From DATJGF01 sp035495315 (GTDB lineage: Bacteria > Verrucomicrobiota > Verrucomicrobiia > Limisphaerales > UBA8199), in NCBI GenBank assembly GCA_035495315.1, contig DATJGF010000079.1, positions 1-64,000 of the forward strand: DNA of 64,000 nucleotides, read 5' to 3'. Position 1 is the stretch's first letter. Every line of letters begins with the position of its first letter. Under the pieces are notes generated by a model. It had not been told where the DNA came from, did no database searches, and was given only the letters and a program-made list of their open reading frames with translations. This document shows, piece after piece, positions 53,258 to 62,916 of this stretch. A program made the translations under genes and the position numbers.

Positions 53258-55222
53258 ATGAACGTATTCTTGAAAACTAAACTCTGGCAGCGCACAGGAC
53301 TGGTTATCATGCTTAGTTCGGATTTTATTGTCTGCAGCGCGGGCGGGGGTGCCGAACCACAGATAATCAACCCGCTCGGCCCCAACCAGGCTACTCTCGA
53401 GGCCTTGGAAGCCAAAAAACGGAGCCAGTTCGAGGCGTGCAAGACGTGGAAGGTTTTTCACGATTTCCAATTCTCGGATCAATTCGCGAAGAGTGGTATA
53501 ACCTTTGAACATCACCCGGTGGATGATGCCGCTAAAAACTACAAAGCGGTCCATTACGACCATGGCAATGGCCTGGCGGTTGCAGATGTGGACGGCGACG
53601 GATTGCTCGACATTTACTTCGTCAATCAAATCGGGGGCAACCAGCTTTGGCGCAACCTGGGCGGGGGCAAGTTCGAAAACATCACGCAGACGGCGGGTGT
53701 TGGCCTGGAAAACAAGATCTGCGTCACCGCTTCCTTCGCGGACATAGACAACGACGGCCTGCCGGACCTGTTCGTAACCACGGTGCGGATGGGCAATTTC
53801 CTATTCAAAAACCTCGGCCAGGGAAGATTCAAAGACGTCACACAGGAATCAGGCCTCGATAGTCAGGCCTCGCCGCGTCATTCCTCGGGGGCGGTCTTCT
53901 TCGATTTTAATAATGATGGCCTGCTGGATTTGTTCGTCGTCAACGTTGGAATTTACACCACTTACGACAAAGGCCGCGGCGGGTTTTTTCTGGGGCGTCG
54001 TGACGCCTTCCAGGGCTGGCACTTTCCCTCCCGCAGCGAACAAAGCGTCTTGTATCAGAATCTGGGCGGCGGAAAATTCAAAGACGTTTCCAAGGAGAGC
54101 GGTTTGGAACATCGTGGCTGGAGCGGCGATGTAACGTTTTGCGACTTGAACGAGGATGGTTATCCCGATCTCTACGTGCTGAGCATGTCTGGCGATGACA
54201 AATATTATGAAAACCGTCACGGCAAAGGCTTCGTGGACAAGACCGCGGCGTATTTTCCCAAGACACCTTGGGGATCCATGGGGGTCAAGTTCTTCGACTA
54301 TAATTTGGATGGCCTCATGGACCTGTTCGTGACGGACATGCACTCGGATATGACGGGGCTGCAGATTAAAGCCGGCGAAAGGAATTTCAGTTCAAGTTTT
54401 GAGAAGAAAAAAAGCGAAGCCTGGTGCTCCGCCGAGTGGTCCGCTGCCGATTTCGCGCGTGCCTCCAACAATATTTTCGGAAATGCCTTTTACCAAAATC
54501 AAGGTAACGCGAAGTTTGTCGAAGTTTCAGACCAAATCGGCGTTGAAACCTATTGGCCCTGGGGAATCAGCGTGGCTGACTTTAATGCCGACGGTTACGA
54601 AGATATCTTCGTTAGCGCCGGCATGGGTTATCCGCTGCGCTACGCGATTAACTCCCTTTTGCTGAATGAACGCGGTGAGCGTTTTGTCGATAGCGAATTC
54701 GTTCTGGGTGTGGAACCGCGGTCGGGCAATCGGATCGAAAAGGGGTTCTTTACCCTCGATTGTTCGGGGGAGGACCGAAAGAACCCATTGTGCCGCGAAA
54801 AGACCGGACTTTTAACCGTGATAGGCTCGACCAGCTCACGCTCGTCGGTGGCTTTTGATTTGGATGACGATGGCGACCTTGACCTCATCACCAACGAATG
54901 GAACGACCATCCGCAGGTCCTTATCAATAATCTGTCGGAGAAAAAACCGATCCATTTTCTGAAAATAAAACTTGTCGGCACGGTTTCCAATCGAGACGGC
55001 CTTGGCGCGACGGTCAAAGTCCATTGTGGCTCCAAAGCGTATACTCGCTACCATGACGGAAAGTCCGGCTACCTCTCGCAAAGCTCCATGCCGCTTTACT
55101 TCGGCTTGGACCAGGCGACCCAGGTGGACCGTGTTGAAGTTCGCTGGCCCTCGGGAAAAAAACAGCTTTTGACTGAGGGAATCTCCAGCAACCGGCTGTT
55201 GACAATCACCGAAGCTCGTTAA
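53258..55222 (+). CDS. FG-GAP/ASPIC-UnbV (CRTAC1-type) protein, single-length paralogue
   Basis: From ATG 53258 the product is 654 aa, with a signal-like segment (TGLVIMLSSDFIVCSAGGG). It contains one propeller with calcium-binding blades such as VADVDGDGLLDIYFVNQIGG, ADIDNDGLPDLFVTTVRMG, DFNNDGLLDLFVVNVG and DLDDDGDLDLITNEW, and ends in one ASPIC/UnbV domain (LGATVKVHCGSKAYTRYHDG; EVRWPSGKKQLL). It corresponds to one half of the protein upstream and to half of 28147-31923. The frame before 53258 is not chosen because it lacks a signal peptide. Confidence 0.88.
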   Translation: MNVFLKTKLWQRTGLVIMLSSDFIVCSAGGGAEPQIINPLGPNQATLEALEAKKRSQFEACKTWKVFHDFQFSDQFAKSGITFEHHPVDDAAKNYKAVHYDHGNGLAVADVDGDGLLDIYFVNQIGGNQLWRNLGGGKFENITQTAGVGLENKICVTASFADIDNDGLPDLFVTTVRMGNFLFKNLGQGRFKDVTQESGLDSQASPRHSSGAVFFDFNNDGLLDLFVVNVGIYTTYDKGRGGFFLGRRDAFQGWHFPSRSEQSVLYQNLGGGKFKDVSKESGLEHRGWSGDVTFCDLNEDGYPDLYVLSMSGDDKYYENRHGKGFVDKTAAYFPKTPWGSMGVKFFDYNLDGLMDLFVTDMHSDMTGLQIKAGERNFSSSFEKKKSEAWCSAEWSAADFARASNNIFGNAFYQNQGNAKFVEVSDQIGVETYWPWGISVADFNADGYEDIFVSAGMGYPLRYAINSLLLNERGERFVDSEFVLGVEPRSGNRIEKGFFTLDCSGEDRKNPLCREKTGLLTVIGSTSSRSSVAFDLDDDGDLDLITNEWNDHPQVLINNLSEKKPIHFLKIKLVGTVSNRDGLGATVKVHCGSKAYTRYHDGKSGYLSQSSMPLYFGLDQATQVDRVEVRWPSGKKQLLTEGISSNRLLTITEAR

Positions 55223-55257
55223 ACCGGATTAACTGCCAGACACCTCCGCCCGGCCTG

Positions 55258-56403
55258 CTACTGAATGGCGGCGTCGGTAGCAACCGGGCGGTACCCTGCG
55301 CGTTGGTATTCCGGTGTTTCGGGGACAAAATTCTTGTCGAACTTCGGCAATGGTGCGTTCAGCAAGTTTTCCTTGGTGGAGATGGCATGAGTGAGATCAT
55401 GGACCGCCCCATTGATCAGACAGCCTGACACTTTGGCGCCGGCATTTACTGCCAACTCGTAGCGAGCAAACCCCTTGAGGCCTGTATCGAGGTTATTGGT
55501 TATGAACAGGCAATTCAGATAAGTGCTCTCCCCACCCATGTCATCTACCCCGTTGCGATTCCCAGTGAAGGTGCAATGACTTATCATCGCGCGCGAGTTC
55601 CGGAAAATCGTCAGGACGCCGCTATTCACAAACGGGCGTTCGCCCGATTGTTTCGCCACGACATCCTCGCCGGTGTTAGAAACGTTGCCCACGAACAAGC
55701 AGTTGCTGATGGAGGCCGAACTCCCTGACAGCAGGTCAATGGCTGCTCCGGTCACTTGGGTTCGGTTCCTGAGAAAAACAGAATTCTCAATCAACACCGG
55801 CTGGTCTTTAAATCCCTGCTGCTGAATGGACATGCCCGCGCCGCACGGGCTGCTAAAGTTGTCCGTGACTTGAACTCGGTCGATCCGCGGACAGGAATGG
55901 CCAAACACCTTGATCGCGCCGCCATCCGCAAAGAAAAACCAATTCTTTGGCACTGTCCGGTCCGGCTCCATTTCCGCGGTTCGTTCCCGGGTCACAAAAT
56001 TATTTGCTCCAGTAATCCGAACGCCTTTCAATACCGTGTTAGAGGAGATTCCATCGCCAAAGTAGACGACATGGTTCACGATAGCCGGAAACCCAGGATC
56101 ATCAGGACGGGCTATTTCCGGATTTGCTGCAGTCAGAGTCACAAGGCCTTCGGCCTCGAGCCGGATGCCATCGTGGGCCTTATTGAACCAGATCAGTGCC
56201 TGCCGCTTACTTCTGGGTCGATATTCTCCTGCGTGCACTTTAACCAGTTTAACCGTTTTGTTTTCGGCCGCCTGTTGCAGGGCATCCTGAATGTTGTCGC
56301 CCGCAAAGACATGATATACGCCGTTGGTAAGGGTGATGGCAGATCCCGCAGACTCCATTGAGAGCGCGACGAGCAGCAGGAATTGCACGCTTAGACGATT
56401 CAC
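55258..56403 (-). CDS. Secreted right-handed parallel beta-helix protein
   Basis: The 381-aa product (GTG start) has a signal peptide (VQFLLLVALSMESAGSAITL), then a start typical of pectate-lyase-type beta-helix proteins, with VFAGDNIQDALQQAAENKTV. Coils of parallel beta-helix follow, for example VYFGDGISSNTVLKGVRI, FKDQPVLIENSVFLRN and AISLLFVGN-like turns (ASISNCLFVGNVSNT). No catalytic residues of a named lyase family were recognised, so it may be a binding protein. It is convergent with the CRTAC1 pair. Confidence 0.75.
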   Translation of the reverse strand: MNRLSVQFLLLVALSMESAGSAITLTNGVYHVFAGDNIQDALQQAAENKTVKLVKVHAGEYRPRSKRQALIWFNKAHDGIRLEAEGLVTLTAANPEIARPDDPGFPAIVNHVVYFGDGISSNTVLKGVRITGANNFVTRERTAEMEPDRTVPKNWFFFADGGAIKVFGHSCPRIDRVQVTDNFSSPCGAGMSIQQQGFKDQPVLIENSVFLRNRTQVTGAAIDLLSGSSASISNCLFVGNVSNTGEDVVAKQSGERPFVNSGVLTIFRNSRAMISHCTFTGNRNGVDDMGGESTYLNCLFITNNLDTGLKGFARYELAVNAGAKVSGCLINGAVHDLTHAISTKENLLNAPLPKFDKNFVPETPEYQRAGYRPVATDAAIQ

Positions 56404-56610
56404 CCGTCAAAAGTATGTTCTTCACCGCCCGGCTCGACAAGGCCCATTCCCAATGAAGTGCTTGCTGCGCTTGCTGAAGCAAGCTTGCCGTTGCTAAGAA
56501 AAGGGGCTAAATAGCGTCCGATACCTGTGCTCGACAATGACAGATCGCGTTTGATCGGCTGTCCAGCCTGCCCGTTTCTGCTTGGCCCGATAATTGCCCG
56601 ACGCCTTGGG

Positions 56611-57417
56611 ATGGCACTCTTTTGCCTGGCGCTCTTATTCCAGTTGGGCTGCAATTCAAGAAGTTCCAATACCCAGTCTGAGCCACAGGCTGGCTCGGCG
56701 CCGGTTAATCTGGTTCCTTTATCCAACATGGTGCCGATCAAGGCCGGCATCTTTCTTCGTATCAAATACCCAGTCACCCTCACGCACGATTATTGGCTTG
56801 GTCGGTTCGAAGTGACTCAAGGAGAATATACAGCGTTGATGGGAAAAAACCCGAGTCACTTCACGGGTGACACCAATAGGCCAGTCGAAAAACTTACTTG
56901 GTTCGAAGCCGCGGCCTACTGCCAGGAACTGACCAGGCGTGAACGGCAAGCTGGGCATTTGCCATCCGGTTACCAGTACCGACTGCCGTCGGAAGCGGAA
57001 TGGGAGTATGCCTGTGAGGCCGGAATGACGAATTTTTACAGCTTTGGTGACACGGTTGCGGACGCAGATCAGTACGCCTGGACGATGGAAAATAGCGAAG
57101 GCATGACACATCCGGTGGGGCAAAAGAAACCGAATCCCTGGGGTTTATATGATATGCACGGCAATGTTTGGGAGTGGTGCAACGATTGGTTCGCGCCTTA
57201 CCCGGCGGCCGGGCTGACTGACCCCGTCGGACCTGCCACCAGCAAATTCAAGGTGTTCCGTGGCGGCGGTTGGAACCAGGCTATCGAGTTTGCCCGCTCG
57301 AGGAACCGGTTCATGATGTCCCCCAGCAATGGCATCCACTTTGTCGGTTTCCGCGTGGCGCTGGGCCAAAGTGCTGTGGCGCTGGGCCAAAGTGCCCAGA
57401 AAAAGGGTCAGAAATAA
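56611..57417 (+). CDS. SUMF1/FGE-like lipoprotein without the catalytic cysteine
   Basis: From ATG 56611 the product is 268 aa. The N-terminus is a lipoprotein signal with lipobox QLGC (LFCLALLFQLGCNSRS). The SUMF1/formylglycine-generating-enzyme domain then follows, with GRFEVTQGEYTALMGKNPSHF, RLPSEAEWEYACEAG and DMHGNVWEWCNDWF, and ends in a FRGGGWNQAIEFARSRNRF loop. In true FGE enzymes this loop contains the copper-binding Cys; it is absent here, so this is probably a non-catalytic member. The C-terminus contains a short in-frame duplication (ALGQSAVALGQSA, encoded by 57357-57397). Upstream ATG 56527 is not used because the lipobox would then be internal. Confidence 0.85.
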   Translation: MALFCLALLFQLGCNSRSSNTQSEPQAGSAPVNLVPLSNMVPIKAGIFLRIKYPVTLTHDYWLGRFEVTQGEYTALMGKNPSHFTGDTNRPVEKLTWFEAAAYCQELTRRERQAGHLPSGYQYRLPSEAEWEYACEAGMTNFYSFGDTVADADQYAWTMENSEGMTHPVGQKKPNPWGLYDMHGNVWEWCNDWFAPYPAAGLTDPVGPATSKFKVFRGGGWNQAIEFARSRNRFMMSPSNGIHFVGFRVALGQSAVALGQSAQKKGQK

Positions 57418-57502
57418 AAAAGACAGAAAAAGTTCTTGTCAATAGCAGTAGATTTCTTTAACCTCCGGCTGGTTCCACGACAAATCGTTGCGACACGATC
57501 TT

Positions 57503-60295
57503 ATGCGCACTCAAAAGATACTCCCCTTGGTTTCGGCCCTTGCCTTTTGCGGACTGCCCTTGACGACTCGAGCGAACGACATCGAGCCGGGGAAAGAATT
57601 CTACACTGTCATCTATGCCCCCAAACCGATCGTTTTGGATGGCGACCTTTCAGAGTGGGCGGGGGTGCCTGTCTTGGCCGATCCCAAATTCGCGGTCCCC
57701 AAATTCTCCGGTACGAACGCCAACCCCAATTACGTTTTGTTCGAAGAGTATTCCGGGGGGACTTGGAGTGGCCCCGACGACCAGACCTCGGCGGTTCAAA
57801 TCGCTTATGACGCGGATAATGTATATTTCGGGTTCGTGGTGACCGATGATTTTCACGAAAACACATCGGGCGGCGCCTGGAACGGCGATTCCATCCAATT
57901 GATGATTGCCGATGCGACGCGCACGACACAAGTAGCGCTTTATAACTATGCTCTTGGCGGCTACGAAGACGGGGCAGGCCACCTCACGATAACCGACGGC
58001 GTTATTACCAATCACGAAGCCGGGCCGCCGTGTATCCTCGATGGAACCTGCCTGACCGAGGCGATGATAACCCGAAATCCTGTTACCCACAAAACCACTT
58101 ACGAAATCAGACTTCCAAAGGAAGCCCTCGGCCTGACCTCATTGAAAGGCGGACCTTCATTCGGACTGGGCATGGCGATCAATGATGGTGATGGAGTAAC
58201 GGTAAATGGCGTTCAATACGGGCAAGCCGGGCAGGAAGGGCAAAAGGGCTGGGGCGGTTTGGGAGCGCACGCTATAGTTTTCGGCAAGACTCCGCAGGAA
58301 ACCGCGTTGGTTACCTTGGCCAAGGGGAATGACATCGAACCGACTAAGGAATATTACACGGCCTTAAAGGTTACCAATAACATCGTCATTGATGGCAACC
58401 TTTCAGAGTGGTCGGGTGTCCCAGTCCTGGCGGATCCCAAATTTGCGGTCCCCAAATTCTCGGGCACCAATGACAATCCCAATTACGTGTTGTTTGAAGA
58501 ATACTCCGGTGGGACATGGACCGGCCCGGACGATCAAACCTCAGCCGTTCAGGTAGCCTATGATGCGGATAACGTCTACTTCGGGTTCGTGGTCACCGAT
58601 AACTTCCATGAAAACGTCTCCGGCGGCGCCTGGAACGGTGATTCCATTCAGTTGATGATCGCTGACGCGGCAAGGACTAATCAGGTAGCCCTGTATAACT
58701 ATGCCTTGGGTGGGTATGAAGATAATCAAGGAACGCTGACGATAACCGACGGAGTGATTACCAATCACGAGGCCGGCCCGCCGTGTATCCTGGATGGGAC
58801 CTGTCTCACCGATGCAATGGTTAAACGCGACAGCGTCAACAAGAAGACCATTTATGAAATCAGACTCCCAGCTGCTGCTGTCGGCCTCACTCCGCCATTA
58901 GCAACCGGCATGAAATTCGGACTGGGCATGGCCATTAACGATGGCGATGGCGCGACCGTAAATGGGGTGCAATATGGGCAAGCCGGGCAGGAGGGCCAAA
59001 AGGGCTGGGGCGGATTGGGGGCTCATGCAATCGTTTTCGGCAAGACTCCGCAGGAAACCGCGCTAGTTACTCTTGGTACAACTGTGGTTGGGGGCGATCT
59101 TCTGTTCCTCTCCGCCATTAGTCCAGGCTTCAATTCATTCACTTTCCGCGCCAATGATAAAGGGGCTTCCATTGTGGACCCGCTCTCGGCCAAGTTGACC
59201 ATCGACGGCGTGGTTGTGCCGCTCACCGCGAGTCCGAAAGTGCTTGATGCTACAGACTTCTCCTACCATGCCGCAGTGCCATTCCCTGCGAAGTCCACAC
59301 ACAATTACACCATTGAAATAAAAGACACCCTAGGAAACAAAGTCACCGCTTCGGCTCCGTTTACGATTATCAATTATAGCCTGGACAAGCTCCACAGTTA
59401 TTTCGCTGAGATCCGCGGCAGCGCTGCTTTAACACCGGATAAGGGCGGCCACACGGGCCAAGCTGGCGACACCGCGCTCGATTTCGGCGTCGATGCTGTT
59501 AATCTGGCTTCGGCGTTGGTCCCGGACGCCAGCTTTTTAAATCCGAGCGCTTCCAACGACCTCATGACCGTGTCGGTTTGGGTGAAACGGTATGATATCG
59601 CTGCGAACAGTTCGGCTTTTTGGATCGAATCTCCTTCGAGTCCCAATCTGGACGGGTTCCAGGCCAATGTCCCAAACAGCGACGACAATATTTATTTTGA
59701 CGTCGGCGGCAATGTTCCTGACGACAGCGAGATCATTGGCTCAATCGCAACGTTCCCAGGCTTTGTCGACGACAACTTCTGGACCAATTGGCACCATTTT
59801 GCGTTCGTGAAAAACGGACTCCCTATCAAGCAAATCTGGGTGGATGGACAAGTCCTGGCTGAAGGCGACTTTAGCGTTACGCCCACACCGACTGATTTCT
59901 CGCGCATTTGGCTTGGGTCCGGAGGTGGTGGTCAAGGTGGAACCGTGCTGAACATGCACGGGCTAATCGATGATTTTGCAATTTTCGGGTCGGCTTTGAC
60001 CACAAATCAGATTCAACAACTCTTCTCCGGGACGTTGCCATCGGCGCTGCCCGCCAGTACCAAACCGCTTGCTTATTGGGATTTCAGCGCCAGCGTGCCT
60101 GTGGTTCAACCCACAATGACGATCGGTCGCTCTGCCAATAGTATCATTATCTCCTGGCCGGCAAGCGCAACCGGATTCCGACTACGCTCGGCTCCTGCCC
60201 CAGGTGGGCCCTATACGGATGTCCAAGGGGTGACTGGTAATTCTTACACGATCAATAACCCTACCGGCACGTTCTTTTATCGATTGCAACAGTGA
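57503..60295 (+). CDS. Secreted protein with a duplicated CBM9-like domain, LamG and C-terminal FYRL module
   Basis: The 930-aa product has a signal peptide (TQKILPLVSALAFCGLPLTT). Residues of about 25-275 and 276-525 are two copies of a 251-aa unit, in step (753 bp), with nearly the same sequence, such as LADPKFAVPKFSGTN, NYVLFEEYSGGTW, DNVYFGFVVTD and AWNGDSIQLMIADA. The unit resembles the CBM9/DOMON-type beta-sandwich. Then follow an Ig-like stretch, a LamG-like domain (about 640-830, for example TVSVWVKRYDIAANSSAFW) and the terminal module (IISWPASATGFRLRSAPA ... FFYRLQQ). It probably binds carbohydrate at the cell surface. The C-terminus resembles other secreted proteins here. Confidence 0.85.
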   Translation: MRTQKILPLVSALAFCGLPLTTRANDIEPGKEFYTVIYAPKPIVLDGDLSEWAGVPVLADPKFAVPKFSGTNANPNYVLFEEYSGGTWSGPDDQTSAVQIAYDADNVYFGFVVTDDFHENTSGGAWNGDSIQLMIADATRTTQVALYNYALGGYEDGAGHLTITDGVITNHEAGPPCILDGTCLTEAMITRNPVTHKTTYEIRLPKEALGLTSLKGGPSFGLGMAINDGDGVTVNGVQYGQAGQEGQKGWGGLGAHAIVFGKTPQETALVTLAKGNDIEPTKEYYTALKVTNNIVIDGNLSEWSGVPVLADPKFAVPKFSGTNDNPNYVLFEEYSGGTWTGPDDQTSAVQVAYDADNVYFGFVVTDNFHENVSGGAWNGDSIQLMIADAARTNQVALYNYALGGYEDNQGTLTITDGVITNHEAGPPCILDGTCLTDAMVKRDSVNKKTIYEIRLPAAAVGLTPPLATGMKFGLGMAINDGDGATVNGVQYGQAGQEGQKGWGGLGAHAIVFGKTPQETALVTLGTTVVGGDLLFLSAISPGFNSFTFRANDKGASIVDPLSAKLTIDGVVVPLTASPKVLDATDFSYHAAVPFPAKSTHNYTIEIKDTLGNKVTASAPFTIINYSLDKLHSYFAEIRGSAALTPDKGGHTGQAGDTALDFGVDAVNLASALVPDASFLNPSASNDLMTVSVWVKRYDIAANSSAFWIESPSSPNLDGFQANVPNSDDNIYFDVGGNVPDDSEIIGSIATFPGFVDDNFWTNWHHFAFVKNGLPIKQIWVDGQVLAEGDFSVTPTPTDFSRIWLGSGGGGQGGTVLNMHGLIDDFAIFGSALTTNQIQQLFSGTLPSALPASTKPLAYWDFSASVPVVQPTMTIGRSANSIIISWPASATGFRLRSAPAPGGPYTDVQGVTGNSYTINNPTGTFFYRLQQ

Positions 60296-60529
60296 GCGTT
60301 TGGGTTTGGTCCCAGCGGCGAAGGCGTTAAATCGCTCGCCCACAACCATCGCTGTGAGATTAGGCAGCGTGGTTGTGTCTTTCATGCTGATACGAACTCC
60401 GAGGTCGTGTTGGGGGTCGACGCATTATCCTACCCGTCCAAGCCGTGACTGCGCGTTGACCAGACGGTCAACTCGCACTATACTTGGCAAAACTTCGTTC
60501 GTGAAACTAACACGCTAAATTCCTACCGA

Positions 60530-61255
60530 ATGCTCCAGGACACGAACCGGGGGCGGAGGGGATTCACGCTGATCGAGTTGCTGGTTGTTATTGCCATCAT
60601 CGCGGTTCTTGCCTCAATGTTGCTGCCTGCCCTCTCTACGGCGAAACAGAAGGGCCTCGCTACCAAGTGCTTGAGCAATGAAAAGCAAATTGCTCTCGGA
60701 TACCTTTTGTATGCTTCTGATCATTACGATTACCTGCCCCTGGCTGCTCACGAAGGAGATGCCGCTCCATGCGAATGGTTTTTTGAGATTTCACCGTATA
60801 TCGGAAAAGCTCCAGCTAGTTACACGAACCTGATCGCCAGGGCGAATGTCGTTGCCTGTCCTTCGGCCAAACTCGCCAACGCTTTTCCTTCAAACACGCC
60901 GGCCGCCGAGGCTTATGGTGGTTACGGGCAGAATTACATCTATCTGGGCTATCTATTTGAGACGGATCGCATAAAAATCACGAAGGTCACTAAACCTGTC
61001 GAAACCTGTATGAATGGCGACGGTTTGGATCCAGCCCCCGGACTCAATTGGTGGAACTTTGGCTATTTGTATCCGCCGACCTTGCCTCCCTGGGGAACGA
61101 GCCGAGTCCTCCCCTACGTTCGACATGGCAAAGGCGGCAACTATTCCTGGGTCGATGGCCATGTCTCCATGACTTCATGGAAAGTCATGTCCCACGGTTT
61201 AAACGGAAGGGTGAATTGGTTCTACTTGACTACCCCCTCAGATCCTAACCCGTGA
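60530..61255 (+). CDS. Type II/IV pseudopilin-like protein
   Basis: The 241-aa product has the prepilin motif RRGFTLIELLVVIAIIAVLA with a short basic leader, then LPALSTAKQKGLATKCLSNE and a globular part with the C-terminal HGKGGNYSWVDGHVSM signature. ATG 60530 gives a leader (MLQDTNRGRRG) with Gly at the cleavage bond. It is one of three such genes here, each alone in its neighbourhood. It sits between two secreted-protein genes. Confidence 0.85.
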   Translation: MLQDTNRGRRGFTLIELLVVIAIIAVLASMLLPALSTAKQKGLATKCLSNEKQIALGYLLYASDHYDYLPLAAHEGDAAPCEWFFEISPYIGKAPASYTNLIARANVVACPSAKLANAFPSNTPAAEAYGGYGQNYIYLGYLFETDRIKITKVTKPVETCMNGDGLDPAPGLNWWNFGYLYPPTLPPWGTSRVLPYVRHGKGGNYSWVDGHVSMTSWKVMSHGLNGRVNWFYLTTPSDPNP

Positions 61256-61321
61256 GCAAACTACCAATGTAAACTACAAAGAGGGGGGCTTTACCTCGAG
61301 CGCATTATCAAAGACATTGTG

Positions 61322-62812
61322 ATGCCTATGATCGCTCAGTCTCTTGCCTTCGGCACCCCCCGATCTGTCCCGCGTTCAGGATTGGCCCTGATGGCTGCGC
61401 TTTTCTGCTTCCAAGCTGGTGGTGCAGTCCCTTTCACAGTCCAAGGGCCCGGTGTCAACTCCAACGACTTTCGCATTACTATCTTCGCGAGCGGTCTCGA
61501 TTTTCCTTTGGGCCTGGCGACACTTCCCGATGGCTCATTGCTCGTCGGCAGCAGCCAGGGCGCGAATTTTTTTAATTCTGCCGGCAAATTGTTGCGCTTC
61601 ACTGACACCAACAGCGATGGTGTGGCTGATGGGCCAGGCACGGTACTTTTCGCCGGCCTGCCGGGAACTCAGACCTCCGTTCGCCTGGCCGGCAACCTCG
61701 TTTTTGTCACCGGCCAAACCAAACCGATCACCATTTTGCGCGCAGGCGCTTCTCCTTCCGCACCCCTGACGTTCATTGGCCGGATCGGCATCGGGTACCC
61801 CGGTTCCTGGGAGCACCCAAACTCCGCACTGACCGTCCGTTCGACCCCAAGCAAGACCAATTCCTACGATCTCTTATTCCAACTCGGGTCAGACGGGAAT
61901 TATGGCGTCACGACCCAGACTGCATCCCTGACCAACCGAAATATTCCGGGTGCGATCGGCACCTTGCATGGGGACTCCTTTTACATGCTTACGGTCGAGG
62001 ACGATGGCACCAACCTGACGGCAACCAATCTTAAGCAGATCGGAGCGGGATTGCGAAATCCCGCGGGCTTTGCGTTCCACCCTACTACCGGAGATCTTTA
62101 TTTTCAGGACAACGGTATCGACGGATTTCTCGATCCGAATGAACCCGTGAGTGCGGATGAAGTGAATTCTATTTCAAGAACCAATCTTGGTGGGTTGGTT
62201 CCTTATTTTGGTTTCCCGACCAACTACACCGAATACCGGACCGGCAAGATCATCGGTGGGGCTGGGGTTCAGCCACTAATCGCATTCCAACCGCTGTCCG
62301 ATCCTTTCACAGGGCATGAAAGCGAAGGGGTAAATGACATTGTTTTTGCTCCACCGGCATTTCCAGACGGGCTGAATACCGGGATGTTTTTGGGCTTTCA
62401 TGGCCGTTTTAATCTGGGCGGAACTAACAATGAAGAGAACCCGGTCGTTTATGCCAATCTCACCTCAGGGATTTATTTTCACTTCATTGAGGGCCAGCAA
62501 GCTGGCATCGGCCACCTGGACGGCTTGCTTGCGACACGCGACTCTTTATTCATTGCCGATCTGGTCTCGACAGGGAACACCGGCAACGGCTCCGGAGCCG
62601 GCGTCATTTATCAAATCAAATCTGTAGTGCGGCCCACGCCCCCCACTCTGTGGGCGCGTCTCGTGAACTCAAAAACCGAACTTGCCTGGGACCGTGGTGT
62701 CCTGCAGGAGGCAGCGGAACTTACCGGCCCCTGGCAGGATATGCCGGAGGCTTTCAGTCCCCACTTGGTTTCAGTCTCTACCCCGCACCGGTTCTATCGC
62801 ACGCGCTACTGA
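61322..62812 (+). CDS. Secreted glucose/sorbosone dehydrogenase-like beta-propeller protein
   Basis: From ATG 61322 the product is 496 aa, with an export signal (SGLALMAALFCFQAGGAVPF). The fold matches the six-bladed propeller of PQQ-dependent sugar dehydrogenases, with ITIFASGLDFPLGLATLPDG, VRLAGNLVFVTGQTKPITIL, AGLRNPAGFAFHPTTGDLYF and TNLGGLVPYFGFPTNYTEY. The PQQ-binding residues cannot be checked by eye. The C-terminus has WARLVNSKTELAWDRGVL and ends in FYRTRY, resembling the terminal modules of other secreted proteins here. The substrate is unknown. Confidence 0.8.
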   Translation: MPMIAQSLAFGTPRSVPRSGLALMAALFCFQAGGAVPFTVQGPGVNSNDFRITIFASGLDFPLGLATLPDGSLLVGSSQGANFFNSAGKLLRFTDTNSDGVADGPGTVLFAGLPGTQTSVRLAGNLVFVTGQTKPITILRAGASPSAPLTFIGRIGIGYPGSWEHPNSALTVRSTPSKTNSYDLLFQLGSDGNYGVTTQTASLTNRNIPGAIGTLHGDSFYMLTVEDDGTNLTATNLKQIGAGLRNPAGFAFHPTTGDLYFQDNGIDGFLDPNEPVSADEVNSISRTNLGGLVPYFGFPTNYTEYRTGKIIGGAGVQPLIAFQPLSDPFTGHESEGVNDIVFAPPAFPDGLNTGMFLGFHGRFNLGGTNNEENPVVYANLTSGIYFHFIEGQQAGIGHLDGLLATRDSLFIADLVSTGNTGNGSGAGVIYQIKSVVRPTPPTLWARLVNSKTELAWDRGVLQEAAELTGPWQDMPEAFSPHLVSVSTPHRFYRTRY

Positions 62813-62916
62813 CTTGGAGCCGTGTAAAAGTCGAGGGTGTCCGCGGGCTATGCGCCTTCGGCAAATGGGGCATCGGCAAGAATGCGGCGGTGCGCTCGTC
62901 CTTCCGGACATATTGT

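Noticed and set aside
56611..57417. Functional formylglycine-generating enzyme
   Set aside because: The loop that should carry the catalytic cysteine has none, so only the fold can be claimed.
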